NCBI RefSeq assembly: GCF_000711985.1
Contig: NZ_JONU01000008.1
Location: 310,001 to 374,000 of the forward strand
Direction: 5' to 3'
From: Rheinheimera texasensis DSM 17496
Lineage (GTDB): Bacteria; Pseudomonadota; Gammaproteobacteria; Enterobacterales; Alteromonadaceae
DNA length: 64,000 bases
Shown here: piece after piece, positions 53,157 to 61,082 of the stretch
How positions within the stretch are numbered: the stretch's first letter is position 1
Layout of the letters: every line of letters begins with the position of its first letter
Program-made: the position numbers and the translations under genes
Notes under the pieces: generated by a model
What the model was told of the DNA's origin: nothing
Database searches by the model: none
Seen by the model: the letters and a program-made list of their open reading frames with translations, nothing else

Positions 53157-56100
53157 ACTTCCTCTCCACCTGCCAGTTGCGGCAACAGCTGTTGCAGTTG
53201 TTGCTGGGCTTTACTGAAATCAAAATCGTTGATGAGACTACAAATCTGCGCGACTTCCTGCTGGTACGGGCCATGATAGGCTTCCAGCTCAGTCAGTCGT
53301 TGCTCATCCAGTTCGTGGCGTGCCAGCGCACTTTGCAATGCCGTTAAAATCTCTGCCAACACGCTGGTGCTGGCGGGTACTGTGTAGGCCACCTGTTCGG
53401 TCGCTTGCTGTTGTAGCAACAGCTGATATTCAGCATCAAAACGTGGCCAGCAGTGCAGAATTTTATGCAGCAGATCGGCGCAGCGTTGCTGCTGTTGTTG
53501 CCGCCCGGCTTGTTCCAGTTCGGCGCAGACTTTGGCTAAAGGTTCCAGCGCCAGATTACCGGCCACACCTTTGACTGCATGCGCCACTTGTTGGATGACA
53601 GCAAAATCTTTTTGTTCCAGTGCCAGCTGCAGCTGTTGCAAGGCCAGACCTTGTTTGTCGAGGAATTGGCGCAGCGATGGCAGATAACGACCAAAACTGC
53701 CCCACAGCTGTAATGCTTTGCCAACATTAATCAGCTGCTCGCTGCCAGCTGTCGTGCTACTGAAGTCAGTCAACGGCGCTTGTACCTCGATTTGTAGTAC
53801 CCGCGCCATTTCATAACAAAGTGCCGGGAAATCCACCGGTTTACTGGCAAAACCCTGCATACCAGCCTGCTGCGCAGCGGTTTTGTCTTCATCCAGCACA
53901 CTGGCGGTCAGTGCTATCACTGGAATAACATCACGTGCTGTGTCCTGTTCCCATTGGCGCAGCTGACGACAAGCACCAAGACCATCCAGCACCGGCATCT
54001 GAATATCCATCAGGATTAGGTCCGGTTGGTGTTGTCTGGCAAGCAGAACGGCTTCAGCCCCGTCGGTAGCGCTGTAGACCTGATGGCCGGCGCGTGACAA
54101 TAACAGGCCGAGCAATTCCAGATTTTGCGGAATATCATCGGCGATTAAAACACGCAGCGGCGGCAGGGCAGGTGCCTGCGAGCCATAACTGCTTTGTGCC
54201 GGGGCTTGCCCAGGGATAAGCGGAATGACAAAACTGAAAGTACTGCCGACACCGGGTTGGCTTTGCACCCAAATCCGCCCTCCCATCAGTTCCACCAGTT
54301 GTTTGCTGATAGTTGTACCAAGCCCGGTGCCGCCAAAGCGCCGGCTCATCGACGAATCGGCCTGAGTGAAGGCTTCAAAAATCTGCTCCAGTCGTTGTGG
54401 TTCAATCCCAATGCCGCTGTCGCGGATATCAAATTGCACCATGTCGTCAGGCATCGGCCGCACTGAAACAGTGACGCCGCCGAGTTCAGTAAATTTAATT
54501 GCATTGCCAATCAGGTTGGTCAGAATTTGCCGCAAGCGGTCGGCGGCGCCGAGGTAAAATTCGCCTAAATCCGCAGCCAGTTCCAGCTCGAGTGTCAGCT
54601 GTTTTTTCCGCGCCTGGATCCATAAGGTCGACACTACGCTATCCAGCACCGCCGGCAGCGAAAAGTCCTGCAGCTCCAGTTCCAGTTTGCCTTTTTCCAG
54701 TTTGGCGCTGTCGAGAATATCGTTCAGCAAATGCAGCAAGGAATGGGCAGAACTATGAATAGTCGACAGATGTTTTTTCTGCTCCGGCGCTAATGCAGAA
54801 CTAAGTAACAGGTCACTGAAACCGATGATGGCGTTCATCGGCGTGCGGATCTCGTGGCTCATATTGGCCAAAAAGGCGGCGCGCGCTTCGGCGGCCAGTT
54901 CGGCTTTGTCTTTGGCCAGTCGCAGGTCAGTTTCCATCTGCTTGCGCACCGTGATATCCATGATAAAACCGTCCAGCCATTTGATATTGCCCAGCTCATC
55001 AAACACCGGTTCACCTTGCTCCAGTGCCCAGCGCAGCGAACCGTCCCGATGCACGATGCGATACTCCACATGAAAGACCCGGCGAAAGGTGTCCGGGTCT
55101 TGCAGCAACGGTCTATCGTCCGGATGGATGACTTCGACCCAGCTGCGTTTGCGGTCCGGCAGCATAAAGTCACTGGCCGGATAGCCGGAAATGCCTTCGA
55201 TGGCGTCGCTTAAAAACAACATATCCCAGCTGTCGTTAAACAGACAACGATAAGCGGCGCCGGGGATATTGCTGATCAGCGAGCGGTATTTGGCTTCGTT
55301 GTCCTTCAGCGCCTGTTCCATCTGCTGGCGGACACGCAGGTCGGTGATAAAGGCCACAAACAGATCTTCATCCGGTAAGCGAACATGGCCTATCGCCAGC
55401 CGGACCGGTACCTGACGACCGTCTTTGTGCACGGCATTGACGTCGCGGCCCACGCCGATAATTTTTGCATCACCGGTATTGAGGTAACGCGCGAGGTAAG
55501 AATCATGTTCAGCACGGATGGTACCCGGCGTCAGGATATTCACGTTCTGGCCCAACAATTCTTGCTGCTGCCAGCCGAGGATTTGCTCCGCGGCTTTATT
55601 CATACTGAGGATTAAACCTTGCGCGTTGATAGTCACAATACCGTCAACAGCGGTATCCATCATCGCCATCAGCCGGCGTTCGTTCGTCATGGCGCGTTCG
55701 CTGGCGTCGCGGAATTTCAGTAGCAGATTGACCGCGACCACCAGTGCACAAATCATCAGCGTGGTGAAGGTAATGGCCATCGCCAGCACCAGCGGTGTTT
55801 CACCGGCTTGTGCCAGTGGTACAAAGCCGGGGGGCGGTACAAACCGCGCTGCGGCCATGCCGGTGTAATGCATGCCGGTAATAGCGCCGCCCATTACCAG
55901 ACTGGCGATCATCGTCAGCCACAATGGGGAGATGCGCAGGCGTTTTAAGCCAAAACGCACCCACAGCGCCAGCACGGCCAGCACCACAGCCACCAGAATA
56001 GATAACAAAAACATCGGCAGGTCGTAGCGCAGCGCGACGGCCATGTCCATCGCGGCCATACCGGCGTAATGCATAGTGCCGATGCCGGCGCCGACTAAGA

Positions 56101-56482
56101 CACCGCCCAATAATAATTGCGGCAGACTCAGCCGTTTTTTACTGATGAGATCCAGCGCCACCCAGGACGCTGCGATACTGGGTAACATCGACAATAACGT
56201 CAGACCGGGTTTGTAGCTGACTTCTGTACACAGGGCAAACGCCAGCATACCGATGAAATGCATCGACCAGACACCACCGCCAAGCGCGACACTGCCACTG
56301 GCCAGCATCAGCATCCGGTAACTGCGGCGCTGGATTTTAACGGCCTGCGCTGTGACCTGCATTGCCATGGCCGAGGCCAGCACGGCGATAGCAAAAGATA
56401 GCAACACCAGACCCGGCGTGTAGCTGCCACTGAGCAGCAGCGGATCTGCCGGATATTCAAACCACTGTAAAAGCCATTGCAA
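53153..56482 (-). CDS. Hybrid sensor histidine kinase: MHYT-PAS-PAS-HisKA-HATPase-REC-HPt
   Basis: A 1109-aa multidomain kinase. The N-terminal MHYT integral-membrane sensor (about 20-245) carries three motif copies, MHFIGM, MHYAGM and MHYTGM; MHYT domains are proposed to sense diatomic gases through copper. Two PAS domains follow (about 265-390 and 395-520), then HisKA with phospho-histidine H543 (MSHEIRTPMN), HATPase, a receiver with D826 (LILMDIQMPVLDG) and a C-terminal HPt with H968 (VAHAVKG). The start is a TTG at 56480-56482: GGAGGT sits eight bases upstream, whereas the in-frame GTG at 56491 would have no spacing at all. It is coupled to the HD-GYP regulator. Confidence 0.9.
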   Translation of the reverse strand: MQWLLQWFEYPADPLLLSGSYTPGLVLLSFAIAVLASAMAMQVTAQAVKIQRRSYRMLMLASGSVALGGGVWSMHFIGMLAFALCTEVSYKPGLTLLSMLPSIAASWVALDLISKKRLSLPQLLLGGVLVGAGIGTMHYAGMAAMDMAVALRYDLPMFLLSILVAVVLAVLALWVRFGLKRLRISPLWLTMIASLVMGGAITGMHYTGMAAARFVPPPGFVPLAQAGETPLVLAMAITFTTLMICALVVAVNLLLKFRDASERAMTNERRLMAMMDTAVDGIVTINAQGLILSMNKAAEQILGWQQQELLGQNVNILTPGTIRAEHDSYLARYLNTGDAKIIGVGRDVNAVHKDGRQVPVRLAIGHVRLPDEDLFVAFITDLRVRQQMEQALKDNEAKYRSLISNIPGAAYRCLFNDSWDMLFLSDAIEGISGYPASDFMLPDRKRSWVEVIHPDDRPLLQDPDTFRRVFHVEYRIVHRDGSLRWALEQGEPVFDELGNIKWLDGFIMDITVRKQMETDLRLAKDKAELAAEARAAFLANMSHEIRTPMNAIIGFSDLLLSSALAPEQKKHLSTIHSSAHSLLHLLNDILDSAKLEKGKLELELQDFSLPAVLDSVVSTLWIQARKKQLTLELELAADLGEFYLGAADRLRQILTNLIGNAIKFTELGGVTVSVRPMPDDMVQFDIRDSGIGIEPQRLEQIFEAFTQADSSMSRRFGGTGLGTTISKQLVELMGGRIWVQSQPGVGSTFSFVIPLIPGQAPAQSSYGSQAPALPPLRVLIADDIPQNLELLGLLLSRAGHQVYSATDGAEAVLLARQHQPDLILMDIQMPVLDGLGACRQLRQWEQDTARDVIPVIALTASVLDEDKTAAQQAGMQGFASKPVDFPALCYEMARVLQIEVQAPLTDFSSTTAGSEQLINVGKALQLWGSFGRYLPSLRQFLDKQGLALQQLQLALEQKDFAVIQQVAHAVKGVAGNLALEPLAKVCAELEQAGRQQQQQRCADLLHKILHCWPRFDAEYQLLLQQQATEQVAYTVPASTSVLAEILTALQSALARHELDEQRLTELEAYHGPYQQEVAQICSLINDFDFSKAQQQLQQLLPQLAGGEEV

Positions 56483-56559
56483 CGACAGCACCTCCGCCTG
56501 AATTGAGTTGTGGTCAGCGCCACGACCTGATTATGTCACAGCGGCTGTGCATCCACGGA

Positions 56560-59430
56560 TTAATTACCGGCCAGCACTACCTGATCGCGGCCCTGAGCTT
56601 TGCCCTGATACAGCGCCAGATCGGCGGCTTTGACCGCCTGTTCCAGCGCGTCTGGTTGCAAACCGACCGCGCTGATACCAAAAGTGGCACTAAGCGGGGT
56701 TGGTAACATCGGCAGCTGTAATTGGCGGATGCCCAGCCGCAGCTCTTCCACCAGGCTACTGGCCTGCGGCAGGTCCGTTTGTGGCATCAGCAACAAAAAT
56801 TCTTCGCCGCCCCAGCGGGCGATTAGATCCTGGCCGCGCAGGCGTTGTTTCAGATACACCGCTACCGCTTTGAGCACGGCATCGCCTGTGTCATGGCCGT
56901 GTACATCGTTGATTTTTTTGAAATGATCGATATCCATCAACGCCAGAGTCAGGGCTGCCGGTGAGCGGCTGCGCTGTGCCTGCAGCAGCGCTGCTGCCGC
57001 ATACAAGGCGCGCCGGTTTAACAAACCGGTCAGACTGTCGGTGTTGGACAATAATTTTAACTGCTGATTGGCTAATTCCAGCTCGGCAGTACGCTGTGCC
57101 ACCAGCCGGTCTAGGGTGGCGGCGCGTTGTTGTAAGCGCCGCGTACGCAGATGGTACAAAAGTCCGAGCATGAAAGCGGTTCCGACTGTGAGCAGCGCAA
57201 TGCCCAGCGGCCGTTGCCAGAACGGCACCGGCACTTGCAGTAATAAAGGCCGGGTTTGCACAAACTGACCACCGGCCTGCGCCATTACTTCCAGCCGGTG
57301 TTGGCCCGGACTGAGCTGACTTAAGGTCAACACTGCGTGCTCGCCGAGCGCAGTCCAGCTTTGCTCCGCTTGCCAGCGGAAAAAATACTGCACGCGCAAA
57401 TGGGGCTGAAAGGCCAGCAATTTAAACTGCAGCTGCAGCTCTTCGACTTTTTCCGGTAGCAGGATGCTGCCGTTGGTTTCCGCCACATGAAATAACTGCC
57501 GGTTCAGCCGCATACTGGTCAGGTGTAACTGCATCGAGGATGGCACAGCGGTCATATCAGCCGGGCTAAGTTGCCACAGACCCATGCTGGTCGCGAGCTG
57601 CACCAAGTCGCCGGCAAGCGGGCTGATCCCCCTGAGCTGGGTGCTGCTGAGATCGAGGCCAGGTCTTGGCGCAAACAGATGTAAATTGCTGCCGTCCGGG
57701 TTGAAGCTCAATATACCATTGCGGGTCAGAACCCAGACCACATTCCCGCTCCGGGTGATGCCAATCACCCGCGGGTCCGGCAAGCCTTCTGCCTGACCGA
57801 GCAGTGAGACGGTCTGCTGGTCTGGCTGCAGGCGAATAAGGCCTCTGTCGGTACATAGCCATAACAAGTCTTCGACCGGCAACATGCATTGGAAATAACC
57901 GGTGGCCAGTTTATTGTCAGGTTGCCAGCGCAAGCTGATTTTGTTGGCATCGCCCTGATACAACTTACCCTGCCGGCTTAATAACCACAGCCGTTGCTGT
58001 GCATCGATCTGAATATCGACGATGCCTTCCTGTGCCTGGATATCGGTTTGCAGTTGCACCGCCTGCCAGTCCGCAACCGGCAGCCTGGCCGCTTCTGGAC
58101 TTATCCGGTATACGCCTTGTTCCCATAACCCTAACCACAAAGCGCCGTCCGGCGCTATGATCAGCCGTTCGATATTAAAGCGCGCAGTGCTGATTTGCAG
58201 GGGCACAGGTACAAACTGATTATCACTGTCGAGCCGGAACAACCCCTGATCAGTGGCAGCCAGCGTATAGTCGCCGAATTGCACCACATCGCGCACGTAA
58301 GCCACCGGGCTCGCGGCGGCGAAAGTCAGTTCACGCCATTGCCCCTGATGCAGTTGCAACAGCGATTTTTCCAGCGCCTGCCAACGGGTATTGGTGATGG
58401 ACGGCGGCCCCAGCCGGTGTGGTTGTTTTGGATTAAGAAAAGCGCTAATGGTCGGTTCAACCGGTCTGATCGCCGGCGCTGGTAACATTTGCAGGCCGTT
58501 ATTGCGGCTGGTCAGCCAGATTTGGCCACGCCGGTCCCGGAAAATTTTGCGGATGTCGACGGCGCTTTGCAGTAGTTCGGTACTTTGTTTGTCTCCGCTC
58601 AGATTTAAGCGGAACAGGCCATCAATCGAGCCAATTAACCAGCTGCTGGCGGATTCGGCCAGAATCGTATTGGAATTGCCGACCCCGATCTGTTTGAGCT
58701 GATGGGGCTGAGCTAAATCCAGCAGATAAAGGTGAGCGCGCAGTCCGACTAATATACGATGCCCCTGCACGGCGATAGCCCGGATCTCCTGATCCCGGAA
58801 TTCAACCTGTTGCAGCCATTCGCCCTGCGCTGCTGGCGTTGGCGGCAAACGGTACAGGCCTTTAGAAGTGGCGACCCACAAGGTGCCGTCGTCCTGTTCG
58901 GTCAGTTGCCAGATGCGCTGACCGGCGAGCGGCTGCCACAGTTCAGCCTGCAGATTATCCGGGTTTAACTGAAACAGCCCTTCGGTGGTGCCAATCCATA
59001 ACACCTGTTGCCGGCTTAAATATAAAGTCTGGACCCGGGCATTGGCTGGCAGTGATGAGTTGATTTGCTGCCAATGCTGGCGCTGACTGTCGAGCCGCCA
59101 CAGGCCGTTGCCCCAGGTACCGACCCACAGCTGGTTGTGTTTGTCGCTGACGACCTGACTGTAGCTGACGGCACGGCGCGGGCCCGGCGGCATAAAACGC
59201 AGATATTCCTGACCGTCATAGCGCAGCAGGCCTTCAAATTCAGCGGCCAGCCAGAGGAAATCTTGCTGGTCCTGCGTTATGCCGTACACCACGCCCGGCA
59301 CGTTTTGTGGCAGTTCAACCGTAGTGGCGGGCAGTGTCTTGGCGGCCACCTTGGCGGAATTCAACCAGCTACCACATAACAAGATAAGCAGGAGCATCGA
59401 ACAAGTCAGGCGCCGGAACCAATGCAACAA
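56560..59430 (-). CDS. Beta-propeller sensor diguanylate cyclase
   Basis: A 956-aa membrane protein with a signal peptide (about 1-30) and a large periplasmic region (about 40-640) of two-component-regulator propeller repeats (for example HNQLWVGTWGNGLWRLD, DGTLWVATSKGLYRL, DGALWLGLWEQGVYRI). A Y_Y_Y-type beta domain (about 645-730), one transmembrane helix (about 738-758), a short coiled coil and a cytoplasmic GGDEF domain follow. The active-site motif is GGEEF at 874-878, with an inhibitory-site RGQD at 865-868, so product inhibition is expected. It makes c-di-GMP. The start is a TTG at 59428-59430 with GGTGA close upstream; the adjacent TTG at 59427 is equally possible. Confidence 0.88.
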   Translation of the reverse strand: MLHWFRRLTCSMLLLILLCGSWLNSAKVAAKTLPATTVELPQNVPGVVYGITQDQQDFLWLAAEFEGLLRYDGQEYLRFMPPGPRRAVSYSQVVSDKHNQLWVGTWGNGLWRLDSQRQHWQQINSSLPANARVQTLYLSRQQVLWIGTTEGLFQLNPDNLQAELWQPLAGQRIWQLTEQDDGTLWVATSKGLYRLPPTPAAQGEWLQQVEFRDQEIRAIAVQGHRILVGLRAHLYLLDLAQPHQLKQIGVGNSNTILAESASSWLIGSIDGLFRLNLSGDKQSTELLQSAVDIRKIFRDRRGQIWLTSRNNGLQMLPAPAIRPVEPTISAFLNPKQPHRLGPPSITNTRWQALEKSLLQLHQGQWRELTFAAASPVAYVRDVVQFGDYTLAATDQGLFRLDSDNQFVPVPLQISTARFNIERLIIAPDGALWLGLWEQGVYRISPEAARLPVADWQAVQLQTDIQAQEGIVDIQIDAQQRLWLLSRQGKLYQGDANKISLRWQPDNKLATGYFQCMLPVEDLLWLCTDRGLIRLQPDQQTVSLLGQAEGLPDPRVIGITRSGNVVWVLTRNGILSFNPDGSNLHLFAPRPGLDLSSTQLRGISPLAGDLVQLATSMGLWQLSPADMTAVPSSMQLHLTSMRLNRQLFHVAETNGSILLPEKVEELQLQFKLLAFQPHLRVQYFFRWQAEQSWTALGEHAVLTLSQLSPGQHRLEVMAQAGGQFVQTRPLLLQVPVPFWQRPLGIALLTVGTAFMLGLLYHLRTRRLQQRAATLDRLVAQRTAELELANQQLKLLSNTDSLTGLLNRRALYAAAALLQAQRSRSPAALTLALMDIDHFKKINDVHGHDTGDAVLKAVAVYLKQRLRGQDLIARWGGEEFLLLMPQTDLPQASSLVEELRLGIRQLQLPMLPTPLSATFGISAVGLQPDALEQAVKAADLALYQGKAQGRDQVVLAGN

Positions 59431-59582
59431 AATTCACCATGATAAGGACAAAAACCTAATGTATCTGAAGCAGAATGGTTTTTCCACCCGGCCGGCACTT
59501 GCAGTACTGCACTTGCAGTGTGGCGCTGCGGCCATGACAATAGCTGCTAACAGAGTGCATAAAGCCCCACAGGAGCAATAAC

Positions 59583-60035
59583 ATGGAATGGGACGACAGC
59601 GCCGATTTTGTCTGGTGTGAACAACAATTCGCTGCAATTGAAGCTTATGTAACGGAGCAGCAAATCCCGCATGGACTGATCTGCGACTGGCCTGAGTGGT
59701 ATACCGCACCTTATGTCGGTTTATGGGTAGTGGAAGATCCGGCTGACCCGGGTTATGCCGGCCACTGGATTTTAGCCGGCGACAGCACCGGCGCTCAGCC
59801 GCAGCCGGTGCCTTTTGACCATTTGCCGGCTGCAGAGTTGCCAGAACCACGTGATGCCATGGCGGCCTTTGCCAAACGCTGGGCCGGGTTGGCGGCAAAA
59901 GCTCAAAAGGGTGAAAGCTGGTCCGGCAGCCCGGTACTGAGTGGTGATTTAGCGGCACAAGCCAAACAGCTGAGCCGCCAGGCGCAATTACTGAGCCTGT
60001 GGGCGCAGGATGATGAGCTTTGGGAAGAGGATTGA
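59583..60035 (+). CDS. DUF4826-like small acidic protein
   Basis: A 150-aa soluble protein, acidic (C-terminus DDELWEED) and rich in Trp. The N-terminal half (FVWCEQQFAAIEAYVTEQQI, APYVGLWVVEDP, GHWILAGDST) resembles DUF4826 as I recall it. The C-terminal half is helical with AFAKRWAGLAAKAQK. A strong AGGAG lies before the ATG. Its function is unknown. It is transcribed away from the cyclase gene. Confidence 0.55.
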   Translation: MEWDDSADFVWCEQQFAAIEAYVTEQQIPHGLICDWPEWYTAPYVGLWVVEDPADPGYAGHWILAGDSTGAQPQPVPFDHLPAAELPEPRDAMAAFAKRWAGLAAKAQKGESWSGSPVLSGDLAAQAKQLSRQAQLLSLWAQDDELWEED

Positions 60036-60141
60036 TTGTACCGGATACTGACAGGTTTTCAGTGGTTGTGAGTAAGTGAGCCGGTATGGCGCCCACAGTG
60101 AGTGTCGTTATTGCAAAACATAAAATATATAAAAGAAGAAC

Positions 60142-60158
60142 CCGGCGGTTGTCGCCGG
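60142..60158 (-). terminator. Possible terminator of the AT-rich ORF
   Basis: Read leftward, hairpin CCGGCG-ACAAC-CGCCGG is followed by GTTCTTCTTTT. It lies about 20 bases past the stop of the leftward gene at 60180. Confidence 0.5.
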
Positions 60159-60179
60159 CCGGATTCTCTCAATTTTGTA

Positions 60180-60539
60180 CTATTTTCCGGTTGATACATT
60201 GCAAGGCAATATGTGGTCTCCAAATGATTTTTGGAGACGTAAAACATCGTCGTTGTTTGATTGCAGGTAATAGATTCTTTTCTCCAGTTCTGAAAAATAG
60301 TCTATTGCGCACATTGCTGAATTGATTTGAAAAGCTCTCACGTCTTCAATTTTTTCTTTTTTAATTGCGATTTTTGCCAGAATGATTTGAGATTCTATGT
60401 CTTGAATATGTGAGGCTCTTAGAATTCCAATTGCGGTATACGTAATGATAAAGCTTGAAAATAAAAATCCAAATATAAACCCATATGAAAATGATTTTTT
60501 ACTATATTTCATTTGTCTATTTTCATCTATTTTATGCAT
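60180..60539 (-). CDS. AT-rich orphan ORF, single-pass membrane protein
   Basis: A 119-aa predicted protein with one N-terminal membrane helix (about 17-40, SYGFIFGFLFSSFIITYTA), then a helical soluble part with two cysteines (SAMCAIDYF and HILPCNVS). Codon use is strikingly AT-rich compared with flanking genes, suggesting recent acquisition. The start could be 60539 or the internal ATG at 60512; neither has a clear ribosome binding site. I recognise no family. It could be a true small gene or a chance frame in AT-rich DNA; the organised membrane helix favours a gene. Confidence 0.4.
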   Translation of the reverse strand: MHKIDENRQMKYSKKSFSYGFIFGFLFSSFIITYTAIGILRASHIQDIESQIILAKIAIKKEKIEDVRAFQINSAMCAIDYFSELEKRIYYLQSNNDDVLRLQKSFGDHILPCNVSTGK

Positions 60540-60628
60540 TTTTATATGCGGTATTGTTGGGTTTGTGCATAATTATCGACCTGCTAAGGTTAATTAAAAA
60601 TCAAATTAAAATCAGGTTATGCAGTTGT

Positions 60629-60844
60629 TTATTCACGATTTAATCGTCTGTAGCGGAAAATGGTTGTAATAAGAATTGCCAGATTAATGACGGGTATAAA
60701 CATCAGAATGGAAGAGAATTTAAATTTGTTATATATTTTTGCATCAAGGTAAATTTTTACAATAAAAAAAATTAAGAAGATGACGCTATTTATAAACAGG
60801 AGCGGGTGTATTGAGCCAGCCCGTAACGATTCTAGTATTTCCAT
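60629..60844 (-). CDS. AT-rich orphan ORF, small two-helix membrane protein
   Basis: A 71-aa predicted protein: a short polar start (MEILESLRAGSIHP), helix 1 (about 15-33), a charged loop KIYLDAKIYNKFKF, helix 2 (about 44-62, ILMFIPVINLAILITTIF) and a basic tail RYRRLNRE. The pattern of helix, basic loop, helix with a proline is typical of small conserved membrane proteins with a PVIN-type motif. An AGGA is about 13 bases before the ATG. It shares the unusual AT-rich composition of the gene to its left. Function unknown. Confidence 0.45.
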   Translation of the reverse strand: MEILESLRAGSIHPLLFINSVIFLIFFIVKIYLDAKIYNKFKFSSILMFIPVINLAILITTIFRYRRLNRE

Positions 60845-61019
60845 GCTTGATGAACATCCTTTGTTAGTGTGAAAAAATGCTTGGCGGTTTTTTTAGTGTT
60901 TTTTTCTGCGGGTTTTGCATGTTAAATGCTTTCTATTCTGATTGATTGTAGGTCTGATTTTTTAAATTAAATGAATTTACAGTGCTCAGGTATTTGAGAA
61001 AGGGCATTTCATTGAATTT

Positions 61020-61058
61020 AAAGTGTCCACCCAAATGAAGTGGACACTTTAATTTTTA
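61020..61058 (-). terminator. Strong hairpin past the second TonB receptor
   Basis: 11-bp perfect stem AAAGTGTCCAC (61020-61030) / GTGGACACTTT (61040-61050) with a 9-base loop, about 33 bases past the leftward receptor's stop. T-rich bases follow on both strands. A terminator is the simple reading. Confidence 0.6.
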
Positions 61059-61082
61059 ATGTGTGAGGTCTGAAAAGCTATA

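Noticed and set aside
59434-60096. 220-codon minus-strand frame opposite the DUF4826-like gene
   Set aside because: The plus-strand gene has a strong ribosome binding site and protein-like composition; the antisense frame is Pro/Arg/His-rich.
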